Assembly: GCA_934271085.1 (NCBI GenBank)
Contig: CAKQQU010000044.1
Coordinates: 1 to 12,038 of the forward strand
Reading direction: 5' to 3'
DNA: 12,038 nt
Origin: an uncultured Bacillota bacterium
GTDB lineage: Bacteria > Bacillota > Dehalobacteriia > UBA4068
Shown piece after piece: positions 1 through 5,939 of the stretch (the stretch's first letter is position 1; the number at the start of each line of letters is the position of its first letter). The translations under genes were made by a program, and so were the position numbers. The notes beneath the pieces are model-generated. The model had not been told where the DNA came from. It saw nothing but the letters and a program-made list of their open reading frames with translations, and searched no databases.

Positions 1-60
1 GGTCATCTCTGCGGAAATATGCTGCAGATATTCTTCAATACTCATATCATAAGCCGCCAT
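1..60 (-). CDS. N-terminal start of a probable polyprenyl (farnesyl/geranyl) diphosphate synthase, cut by the window edge
   Basis: Only the first 20 codons are inside the window, beginning MAAYDMSIEEYL. The ATG is preceded by AGGAG at 7 bases, and the gene starts 35 bases after the xseB stop on the same strand, so it is probably cotranscribed with xseAB. In many Firmicutes the gene after xseB is ispA, which condenses isopentenyl diphosphate with allylic diphosphates in the cytoplasm. A short acidic helical start of the 'EEYL' type is common in that family. No catalytic aspartate motif is visible in this fragment, so the identification rests almost entirely on gene order. A second ATG five codons in is possible but has no better ribosome site. 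Confidence 0.5.
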   Translation of the reverse strand, partial: MAAYDMSIEEYLQHISAEMT

Positions 61-95
61 ATCAATTCTCCTGCTTAAATATTTTTCAGCGGACG

Positions 96-299
96 CTATT
101 CCTTAGGGTTTTCCTCTGCGGTCTGCGTCTTTTCCACCATAACTTTGGCATCATCCAGGCGGATGCGGCATTTAGCTGTCAGTTCCATGCCCCTGCTGTA
201 TAGTTTCAGCATCTCATCAAGTTTAAGCTGCCCTGATTCCAACTCATTCAAGATATCTTCCAGTTCTTTAGTCATGCTTTCAAAACTGCGTTTAGCCAT
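96..299 (-). CDS. xseB: Exodeoxyribonuclease VII small subunit
   Basis: This 67-residue protein matches the XseB family in length and pattern: an N-terminal FESMTKELEDIL helix, the ELESGQLKLDEML turn, then a second helix with LYSRGMELTAKCRIRLDDA. XseB subunits bind the long C-terminal helix of XseA to form exonuclease VII, which degrades single-stranded DNA to oligonucleotides in the cytoplasm, in both directions and without a metal requirement. The start has AAGGAG seven bases upstream, located inside the end of xseA. The two frames overlap by 8 bases, which suggests translational coupling. The hydrophilic tail after about residue 55 is typical and poorly conserved. Identification is firm. 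Confidence 0.95.
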   Translation of the reverse strand: MAKRSFESMTKELEDILNELESGQLKLDEMLKLYSRGMELTAKCRIRLDDAKVMVEKTQTAEENPKE

Positions 300-1443
300 A
301 AAAATTCTCCTTGCCCGTCTGCGTGACCTGTACCGTTATTTTTCCCCGGGCAGGATATACGGTCAGGATATCCCCGGGCTGAACGGCCGCGGCATCGGTC
401 ACCGCCGCACCTGCTTCGTCCAGCGCCACAGCGTAGCCCCTGCCCAGTACCGCCAGGGGGTCCAGAGCCTTAAGCCTGGCAGCCAGCAGAGCCAGGTACT
501 GATCCTGCTGAAAAAGCCTGTCCGCTACTGCCTTTGACAGATCCAGCCGGGAAAGCCTTTCCTCTGCCGCTATCAGATAAGCTGCCGCCGCATCATTAAG
601 GGCAGACTGCATATCATTAAGGTATTCTTCTATTTCGTCTCTGGCGCTGACAGCAATAACAGCGCCGTGAGTAGGCGTGGCAGCCCTTATATCAGCAGCC
701 AGATCACACAGGCTGAAATCACTTTCATGGCCCACCGCCGATACCACAGGCGTTTTGCAGGCAGCTACCGCCCGCACCACCAGCTCATTATCAAAAGCGG
801 CCAGATCTTCATTGGCCCCGCCTCCCCTGCCTATCAGCAGGGCGTCATGGCCGCCTTTATCCGCTTGGGCCAAAGCTGCCGCCAATTGTCCGGGGGCGTT
901 TATACCCTGTACTGCGGCAGAGTAAAGAATCAGCTTTATGCCAGGATTACGGCTGTAAGCGATACGCTGTATATCCGCCCAGGCGGCTCCCTGGGCAGAA
1001 GTTATCACACCCAGATCAAAAACATAGCGGGGCAGAGCTTTTTTTCGCTCCGGGGAAAACAGACCTTCCTCTTCCAGTTTACGGCGTAATTGCGCAAGGT
1101 CTTTGGCAGCACCGCCTTCTCCTTCGGGAAAAAGGATCTGGGCGTAAAGCTGGCAGCAACCATCCCGCTCGTAAAGGGCCACCGAACCTATGACAACCAC
1201 CTGATCTCCGTCTGCAGGCAAAAATGCCAGTTCGCCGGCATAACGACGGAACATAACCACTTTCAGCGAGCACTCCCCTTCCTTAAGGGTAAAAAAGATA
1301 TGTCCCGAGCTGTGTGCCTTAAACCCGCTTATTTCTCCCCGAATAGCCAGGTGACTGAGGAAAACATCCTCAGATATATATTCACGCAGATAATAATTCA
1401 ATTCCGTTACCCCGTATACCCGGGGTTTTGCTATTTCACTCAT
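292..1443 (-). CDS. xseA: Exodeoxyribonuclease VII large subunit
   Basis: This is the catalytic subunit of exonuclease VII. Seen in the sequence: an N-terminal OB-fold with the family start RVYGVTELNYYL (residues 9-19), the GEISGFKAHSSGHIFF segment (36-51), and the catalytic core with GRGGG at 205-209, D213 and the SAVGHESDF motif (GHE at 238-240, D242). The C-terminal RGYA segment (about 335-338) and closing beta hairpin are present, so the end is complete. From this start the protein has 383 residues, somewhat shorter than the usual 400-450, because the coiled-coil region between residues 265 and 328 is short. A frame-open GTG at 1521 and an ATG at 1455 exist, but the family alignment begins near MSEIAKPRVYG and the promoter candidate nearly abuts 1521. 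The ribosome site here is weak (GGA only). Confidence 0.93.
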   Translation of the reverse strand: MSEIAKPRVYGVTELNYYLREYISEDVFLSHLAIRGEISGFKAHSSGHIFFTLKEGECSLKVVMFRRYAGELAFLPADGDQVVVIGSVALYERDGCCQLYAQILFPEGEGGAAKDLAQLRRKLEEEGLFSPERKKALPRYVFDLGVITSAQGAAWADIQRIAYSRNPGIKLILYSAAVQGINAPGQLAAALAQADKGGHDALLIGRGGGANEDLAAFDNELVVRAVAACKTPVVSAVGHESDFSLCDLAADIRAATPTHGAVIAVSARDEIEEYLNDMQSALNDAAAAYLIAAEERLSRLDLSKAVADRLFQQDQYLALLAARLKALDPLAVLGRGYAVALDEAGAAVTDAAAVQPGDILTVYPARGKITVQVTQTGKENFYG

Positions 1444-1535
1444 AATGAAAGATTCCATATCCAAATAAAAAGTCCTGCACAGGAAAAGCGGGTACGGCCA
1501 TAGCCATCCCGCTTTCCCCACTGAATATACAAATC

Positions 1536-1565
1536 AGTATATACATTATTAAATACATATGCCAA
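1536..1565 (-). promoter_or_regulatory. Candidate sigma-A promoter for xseA-xseB
   Basis: On the minus strand TTGGCA (1560-1565) is followed after 18 bases by TATACT (1536-1541), which would start transcription near 1529 and give a leader of about 85 bases. An imperfect hairpin (AATATGG and CCATATT arms, about 1561-1597) overlaps the -35 box and could be an operator. The rest of 1444-1667 shows no convincing gene. A 16-codon frame with a good AGGAGG site lies upstream of the -35 but has no recognisable product. The promoter is inferred from hexamer match and spacing only. Confidence 0.4.
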
Positions 1566-1667
1566 TATGGCAATTCCCGAACCATATTCCTGGCAGCATT
1601 ACTCCCTCCTGCCCGGTTCATGATCCGTCTTCAGTCCCCAGCAGACCGGTTTCTCTAAAACCCGGCG

Positions 1668-1961
1668 CTAAAGGATAATGCAGATGATACCGCCGCCGTT
1701 CTCGTTTACTATCCGCTGCAAAGTATAGGTCATTTTTTGACGGGCGTTTTCCGGCATCTGATAAAGCTTGCTACCTATGCCGTCAGACACCAGCTCATGG
1801 AGGCTCTTGCCAAATACGTTGGTGTTCCAGATCTTTTGAGGATCATCCTCAAATTCATCTGTAATATAATTGACCAGCTCTTCGCATTGTTTCTCCGTGC
1901 CGATCAGCGGCGTGATCTCCGTGGTAACATTGGCACGGATAATATGTATAGCAGGCGACGT
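1668..1961 (-). pseudogene. spoIVA: Remnant of spoIVA, C-terminal part of the spore coat morphogenetic ATPase
   Basis: Reading the minus strand from 1961 to the TAG at 1668-1670 gives 97 codons in one frame. They match the C-terminal domain of SpoIVA as I remember it: SPAIHIIRANVTTEITP, then LIGTEKQCEELVNYI, EFEDDPQKIWNTN, VFGKSLHELVSDGI, KLYQMPENARQKM and TLQRIVNENGGGIICIIL ending at the stop. In spore formers SpoIVA is a protein of about 490 residues that polymerises with ATP on the forespore surface to found the coat. Here a TGA (1962-1964) interrupts the frame immediately upstream, no start codon with a ribosome site precedes the segment, and the Walker A GTPase-like N-terminal region is absent. 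The gene is therefore dead, yet the C-terminal end is well kept, which suggests recent loss. The family call is based on recalled sequence, not on a search. Confidence 0.85.
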
Positions 1962-2183
1962 TCAGAAGGAAACAGGCGGCATGGTTAAAAATTACCCGAA
2001 TTAAGGAGCCCTTCTTTAAGGATATTTCTTCCCGGAAGGGTAAATGTATATACGGCCGGCATCCGCCTGTCAGGCCGAAATCCGGAGAAGGATCAGCGGC
2101 CTTAGCTCAGAGCTAAATCCGGAAACAGCAACCATACCCTTAAAGGCATGACCCAATGCCCGGACAACACGATACCGATAAAG
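1962..2183 (-). other. Decayed stretch, probably more degenerate spoIVA sequence
   Basis: No open gene is present. On the minus strand, pieces in different frames resemble the segment preceding the conserved SpoIVA end: ALGHAFKG followed by GYG-like and AV residues near 2165-2130, and EISLKKGS near 2027-2004, where the family has EIIRQGS. Joining them needs several frameshifts and an insertion of roughly 80 bases, so this is suggestive only. The stretch also holds a perfect 15-base palindrome, TTAGCTC-A-GAGCTAA (2102-2116), and two copies of AAATCCGGA (about 2079 and 2115). Confidence 0.35.
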
Positions 2184-2224
2184 GAAAACAAAAAATCCCG
2201 GACAGCCGCAATCTTATCCGGGAT
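2184..2224 (-). terminator. Rho-independent terminator of the recombinase gene
   Basis: On the minus strand ATCCCGGA (2224-2217) and TCCGGGAT (2202-2195) form an 8-bp stem around a 14-base loop, followed directly by a T-rich tract (2194-2184). It lies about 80 bases beyond the recombinase stop codon in the right orientation. Confidence 0.85.
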
Positions 2225-2305
2225 GCTTTGTATTCTTTTTTCAGCCTGAGTACGTAAATAAAACTTTATTACCGCAAATTTTCACTGGCGGCAGCGGATA
2301 TACGG

Positions 2306-3937
2306 CTATGCCAGCCGCCGCAGGCAGCGGGGAGAAGTCTGCAGCAAATATCTGGCATACGGCATTTCCTCCTCCGCGGCCAGCCCCTCCTGCAGATATA
2401 CTGCCATTTGCCAGCCTTCCGAACATTTATCTACCCTGATCTCACGCAAAAGTGCATCTATCAAGCCGGAACCCGGATCATGCAAATCTGTAAGTTCTGC
2501 CGGGATCGCCTTTCTTATCTTATCCGGGATAAGATCTGCCGACCCATCCTCCCGCGTACAGGATAAGGCAGCCAGTTGCTGGTCTATCTGCTCCAGCCGT
2601 TCATTGAAGCCGTTATTGCGGCGGACAAATTCCTCATCACCGATACTCCCTGCAATATGCAGATCCAGCAGCCTGTCCTGCCTTTTACGCCATTCTTCCT
2701 GTTCCCGAAGAAGCCCTGACTTTCTGGCCATGATCTGCCCGCGGTCTGACGCCCTGCTGAAGATATCTGCCAGATGCTCTGTTAATTCCTGCCTTCTGGG
2801 CAGCAATTCGGACAAGAGCTGTCCGGTTATTTTCAGCAGTTCGCTGCCGTATATCACCGGCCCCTGGCAGCCGGCTTTTCCCTGCTGCGCATAAAGCCGG
2901 CACTGCCATACTTCCTTATCGCCGGAAGCGTATTTATAAACGCAGCGATAATATGGCTGCTGATGACAGCCGCAGATCAGCTTGCCGCTGAAAGGATAAC
3001 GGTTGGTAGTATTACCGCCGCTGTATTTACGGCTGCGGCTGCGGCGCAGCTGCGCTGCTTTTTCCCATAATTCGGGGCTTACTATGGGGGGAACCTTTTC
3101 TTCCGCAGGATAAAGCACCCAGTCTTCCGGAGGCAGCGTTTTCACCTTATCCAGCTTATAGTCCAGCTTATGGGTCTTATTGCCGCAATAAAACCCCTTG
3201 TACTTGGGATTTTCCAGTATTCCCGCAATAGTGGAATAACCAAACGGCCGTCCGTTGCTGTTTAACTTTCCTTCTTCGTTCAGCTTTCTGGCTATGGACC
3301 GCATACCCATCCTTTCGCAGGCATACAACTCAAAAATGCGCCTTACCAGACGGGCTTCTTCTTCCACCACCACCAGCTTGCCATTATCTTTACGATATCC
3401 CCATATACGATCGCTGCCCAGCACTACGCCGTTTTCGATAGCCCGCCGAAAACCGAAGCGCACCCGTTCAGAGGTTTTGCGGACCTCATCCTGAGCAACA
3501 GAAGCCATGATAGTAAGCCGCAATTCCGAATCGGGCAAAAGGGTATTGATATTATCCGACTGAAAAAAAACGCCTACCCCCAATGAAAGCAATTCCTGGG
3601 TATACCTGATGCTATCCAAAGTATTACGGGCAAAACGTGATACTTCTTTGGTAACGATAAGATCAAAAAGGCCTGCGCGGGCATCCTCCATCATCTGCAG
3701 AAAGCTGAGGCGTTTTTTCACGGCTGTGCCGGAAATCCCCTCATCTATATAACCGGGCAGATATTGCCAGCGCGGGTTATCATTGATAAGACCGCTGAAA
3801 TAGGAAGACTGGGCCTGCAGGGAATGGAGCTGCTCGCAGCTGTCAGTAGAGACCCTGGCATAATATGTTACTCTAAGCGGCAGCTCAAAAAGGGAGCGGC
3901 CGGCAGCCAGCTCATTGCGGACGGCATAAAGATCCAT
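2306..3937 (-). CDS. Large serine recombinase (SpoIVCA/TnpX type site-specific recombinase)
   Basis: The product is a 543-residue DNA recombinase that would cut and rejoin DNA at attachment sites through a covalent 5'-phosphoserine link. Domains in order: resolvase catalytic domain (about 22-165) with YYARVST, Ser30 as nucleophile, DEGISG (65-70) and SRFARNT (R101, R104); the 'recombinase' DNA-binding domain (about 175-295) with WGYR and ARKLNEEG; a zinc ribbon (about 317-360) with C322, C324, C346 and C357; then a coiled coil (about 400-460) and a short C-terminal domain. All catalytic landmarks are present and the frame is intact. The chosen start has AGGAGG nine bases upstream; a longer frame of 19 extra codons to 3994 lacks that support and sits inside the upstream ORF. 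A terminator follows. No other mobile genes or clear attachment sites are seen, so it is a solitary recombinase or the remnant of an element. The first zinc pair (CGC) is tighter than the usual C-x-x-C spacing. Confidence 0.92.
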   Translation of the reverse strand: MDLYAVRNELAAGRSLFELPLRVTYYARVSTDSCEQLHSLQAQSSYFSGLINDNPRWQYLPGYIDEGISGTAVKKRLSFLQMMEDARAGLFDLIVTKEVSRFARNTLDSIRYTQELLSLGVGVFFQSDNINTLLPDSELRLTIMASVAQDEVRKTSERVRFGFRRAIENGVVLGSDRIWGYRKDNGKLVVVEEEARLVRRIFELYACERMGMRSIARKLNEEGKLNSNGRPFGYSTIAGILENPKYKGFYCGNKTHKLDYKLDKVKTLPPEDWVLYPAEEKVPPIVSPELWEKAAQLRRSRSRKYSGGNTTNRYPFSGKLICGCHQQPYYRCVYKYASGDKEVWQCRLYAQQGKAGCQGPVIYGSELLKITGQLLSELLPRRQELTEHLADIFSRASDRGQIMARKSGLLREQEEWRKRQDRLLDLHIAGSIGDEEFVRRNNGFNERLEQIDQQLAALSCTREDGSADLIPDKIRKAIPAELTDLHDPGSGLIDALLREIRVDKCSEGWQMAVYLQEGLAAEEEMPYARYLLQTSPRCLRRLA

Positions 3938-4076
3938 AAAATGCTTCCTCCTGCAGGATAATATTCCTGATTCTGCTGCATGCCGCTTCATCAAGCAAAC
4001 CCAATTTTCCCAGACGGGAACAAAGCCACAGTTCCGTTTCCCTGTATAAAGATATCAATGCTTTATTCACAGGCAT
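3912..4076 (-). CDS. Small hypothetical protein encoded ahead of and overlapping the recombinase
   Basis: This is a 54-codon frame starting MPVNKALISLYRETELWL. Its ATG is preceded by a near-perfect ribosome site (GGGAGGTGAG directly adjoining the ATG). Its last 26 bases overlap the recombinase start, and the recombinase AGGAGG lies inside it, an arrangement typical of translational coupling. The middle (LGKLGLLDEAACSRIRNIIL) is predicted to form two short helices with a turn and faintly recalls SHOCT-type short helical domains, which is a weak resemblance only. Function is unknown. It could be a regulator or accessory factor of the recombinase, or a short leader peptide that sets recombinase translation. 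Two cysteines fall in the first half and no signal peptide is visible. Confidence 0.6.
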   Translation of the reverse strand: MPVNKALISLYRETELWLCSRLGKLGLLDEAACSRIRNIILQEEAFYGSLCRPQ

Positions 4077-4249
4077 CTCACCTCCCGATCTCTTAAAAGA
4101 TATGGCAAATCAGCGCCTTTTTAGAACAGCACGCAAAACACAATAAAAAAAGCAAATAAAAGCCTAATACCGCTCTTTACTTTCCCCAAAAATAATGATA
4201 GAATTAAAATGTATATAAGGTGCGTATATGAATACATATCAACGTAATT

Positions 4250-4286
4250 TTTGCATAAAAGGTGCACGCTGCCCGTATTATGCAAA
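4250..4286. repeat. Perfect 9-bp inverted repeat overlapping the candidate lyase promoter
   Basis: TTTGCATAA (4250-4258) is repeated inverted as TTATGCAAA (4278-4286) with 19 bases between. The arms overlap the tentative -35 and -10 boxes of the lyase promoter, so the pair could be a two-site operator or could form a hairpin in a transcript crossing it. The repeat is directly visible; its role is inferred. Confidence 0.6.
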
Positions 4287-4318
4287 GACAACGGAGAATG
4301 GTTCTGCACGCGTGATCC

Positions 4319-4338
4319 TATTACCGGTTACGGTAATA
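4319..4338. repeat. Perfect 8-bp inverted repeat in the lyase leader
   Basis: TATTACCG (4319-4326), a four-base GTTA spacer, and CGGTAATA (4331-4338) form a perfect dyad 38 bases before the lyase ATG. It could be a repressor site or a small hairpin in the mRNA leader. The following sequence is A-rich rather than T-rich, so it is not a convincing terminator on the plus strand. Confidence 0.6.
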
Positions 4339-4376
4339 AAATAAAAACTTTTTCTTGATGAATAGGAGGAAAGATT

Positions 4377-5741
4377 ATGGCACACACAATGATTGATTCC
4401 AGGCTGTTCAGAAACTTCTGCGGCACCGAAAGAGCCAGAGAGATCTGGAGCGATGAGAACATGCTCACCAAATGGTTCGAATTCTGGGCTGCTTTGGCAC
4501 AGGCAGAAGAAGAAATGGGTATCGTTCCTTCCGGCACCTCCGCAGAAATCCGCAAAAAAGGTAAAGTTGAAAACCTGGATCTGGACAAAATCCGTGAAAA
4601 AATCGAAGAAACCACCCATCCCTGCATTCCCGTTATCTGGGAAATGGAAAAACTCTGCGACAACGGCTTGGGCAAATGGATCCATTGGGGCGCTACCCTG
4701 CAGGATCTGACTGACACCACCTTCGTTCTGCAGATGAGAGAATCTTCCTTCTATCTGGAAGAAGTTCTGGTCGGCCTGGTCAAACGCTGCCTGGAACTGG
4801 CCAAACAGTATCGTGATACTCCCATGATCGGCCGTACCCATCAGATGCACGCTGTTCCCATGACCTTTGGTGAAAAATGCGCCATCTATGCTGATGAGCT
4901 GAGCCGCTCTCTGGAACGTCTCCGCGCTTGCCGCAGCCGTCTGTTCAAAGCTGAGTTCTTCGGCGCTTCCGGCACCCTGGCTTCCGTTTACATCGATGGT
5001 TATGACGGACTGGCCATTCAGAAACGTCTGTGCGAGATCCTCGGTCTGAATCAGCCCAATGCTCCTTGGCATTCCGCCCGCGATACTTTCGCTGAATTCG
5101 CTTGCGTTCTCAACGTCATGGCAGCCAGCTGCTCCAGAATCTGCTTCGACCTCCAGGGCATGCATAAACAGGAACTGGGCGAAATCGAAGAAGACTTCCC
5201 CCATGGCCGCCTCGGCTCCTCCACCATGCCTCAGAAACGTAATCCCGATAACTACGAAACCATCATCGGTATGGCCTGGACCGTCAACTCCCTGACCAAC
5301 ACCGCCATCAACTGCCAGCATGTTCAGCATGAACGCTGCACTGCCTGCATGATGTCCGACTGGTTCTATATCCCCGAGATCAACATCGTTTCCGCATTCA
5401 TTCTGGAGACCACCAAATGGCTGCTGGATACCATTCATGTTTATCCTGAAAGAATGCTGCGCAACATCAACTACACCCGCGGCGGCTGCATGGGCGAAGC
5501 TATGATGATCGAGCTGGGCCACAAGATCGGCCGTATGGATGCTCATGCCGTTGTTTATGATGCAGCAATGAAATCCTACGAACAGGAACGCGATATGGCT
5601 GATGTTCTGCTGGAAGATCCTCGCGTAACCTCTGTCTTCTCCGAAGCCGAAGTCCGCAAGATCCTCACTCCTTTGAACTACATTGGCTGCGCTCCCAAGG
5701 TAGTCGACAATGTTATCGAAAAGGTCAGCAAAGTTCTGTAA
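4377..5741 (+). CDS. Class-II fumarase/aspartase superfamily lyase (adenylosuccinate lyase / carboxymuconate cycloisomerase-like), substrate unknown
   Basis: The 454-residue protein belongs to the superfamily that eliminates fumarate or closes lactones through a serine-based carbanion mechanism, active as a cytoplasmic homotetramer. Visible landmarks: WIHWGATLQDLTDT (101-114), GRTHQMHAVPMTFG (152-165, with H155 and H158), the signature loop GSSTMPQKRNP (280-290, with S281 and S282), and a C-terminal ADSL_C-like segment (about 366-450). The signature and the GRTH region resemble 3-carboxy-cis,cis-muconate cycloisomerases more than the classical purine PurB, whose N-terminus also differs. The usual S of the GATSQD motif is L108 here. 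The start has AGGAGG at seven bases. Codon use is strongly biased (CTG for Leu, AAA for Lys, TCC, CCC, CGT/CGC), unlike the helicase next door, which suggests high expression. It stands alone between putative operators and a terminator. Superfamily is sure; the reaction is not. Confidence 0.85.
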   Translation: MAHTMIDSRLFRNFCGTERAREIWSDENMLTKWFEFWAALAQAEEEMGIVPSGTSAEIRKKGKVENLDLDKIREKIEETTHPCIPVIWEMEKLCDNGLGKWIHWGATLQDLTDTTFVLQMRESSFYLEEVLVGLVKRCLELAKQYRDTPMIGRTHQMHAVPMTFGEKCAIYADELSRSLERLRACRSRLFKAEFFGASGTLASVYIDGYDGLAIQKRLCEILGLNQPNAPWHSARDTFAEFACVLNVMAASCSRICFDLQGMHKQELGEIEEDFPHGRLGSSTMPQKRNPDNYETIIGMAWTVNSLTNTAINCQHVQHERCTACMMSDWFYIPEINIVSAFILETTKWLLDTIHVYPERMLRNINYTRGGCMGEAMMIELGHKIGRMDAHAVVYDAAMKSYEQERDMADVLLEDPRVTSVFSEAEVRKILTPLNYIGCAPKVVDNVIEKVSKVL

Positions 5742-5781
5742 GGCTTAACCTGCTTAAAGATAACGACTTAAACGATAAGGA

Positions 5782-5815
5782 GGCCGGCGCCGTTAATAAC
5801 GGCGCCGGCCTTTCC
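5782..5815 (+). terminator. Terminator after the lyase gene
   Basis: A perfect 13-bp GC-rich stem (5782-5794 and 5798-5810) closes on the three-base loop AAT and is followed by TTTCC. The T tract is short, but the stem is very stable and lies 40 bases after the lyase stop, so it should separate the lyase from the downstream helicase gene. The remaining 5816-5939 is AT-rich with short ATATCATATC-like near-repeats and no clear promoter hexamers. Confidence 0.75.
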
Positions 5816-5939
5816 GTACTATATATCATATCAATATCATATCACTCATCATTATATTACTCACCATTGCCCTTTCTATAGCAGATAAATACTGGCGGCA
5901 GCGACAAAGCCCGCTCCGGCAGCTTTCGGAGGAAATCCC

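Larger units (their letters stand above)
4077..4376. promoter_or_regulatory. Divergent intergenic region between the recombinase pair and the lyase
   Basis: These 300 bases are AT-rich and hold no convincing gene. On the minus strand TTGATA (4237-4242) and TTATAT (4213-4218), 18 bases apart, could drive the small ORF and recombinase. On the plus strand TTGCAT (4251-4256) and TATTAT (4276-4281) could drive the lyase, though the 19-base spacing is long. A short dyad ATATG-AATA-CATAT (4226-4239) lies between the two. The lyase ribosome site AGGAGG (4364-4369) has an ideal seven-base spacing to the ATG. Promoter choices are tentative. Confidence 0.35.

Noticed and set aside
1444..1521. A longer XseA N-terminus from a GTG
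   Set aside because: The family begins near RVYGVTELN, and the predicted transcript start lies too close to the GTG to leave a ribosome site.
1737..1988. An 83-codon plus-strand frame upstream of xseA
   Set aside because: The opposite strand encodes the SpoIVA C-terminal motifs in a continuous frame, so this is its shadow.
3938..3994. A 19-residue longer recombinase start
   Set aside because: The ATG at 3937 has an AGGAGG site at good spacing, and the resolvase domain alignment does not need the extension.
4319..4345. The TATTACCG dyad as a transcription terminator
   Set aside because: It is followed by A-rich rather than T-rich sequence on the plus strand and has only an 8-bp AT/GC-mixed stem.
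4278..5546. A 422-codon open frame on the minus strand
   Set aside because: It lies opposite the strongly codon-biased lyase; such bias leaves long stop-free antisense frames. No family features were seen.
4377..5741. Calling the lyase purB
   Set aside because: Its N-terminus and signature loop differ from classical adenylosuccinate lyase, and no purine biosynthesis genes are adjacent.
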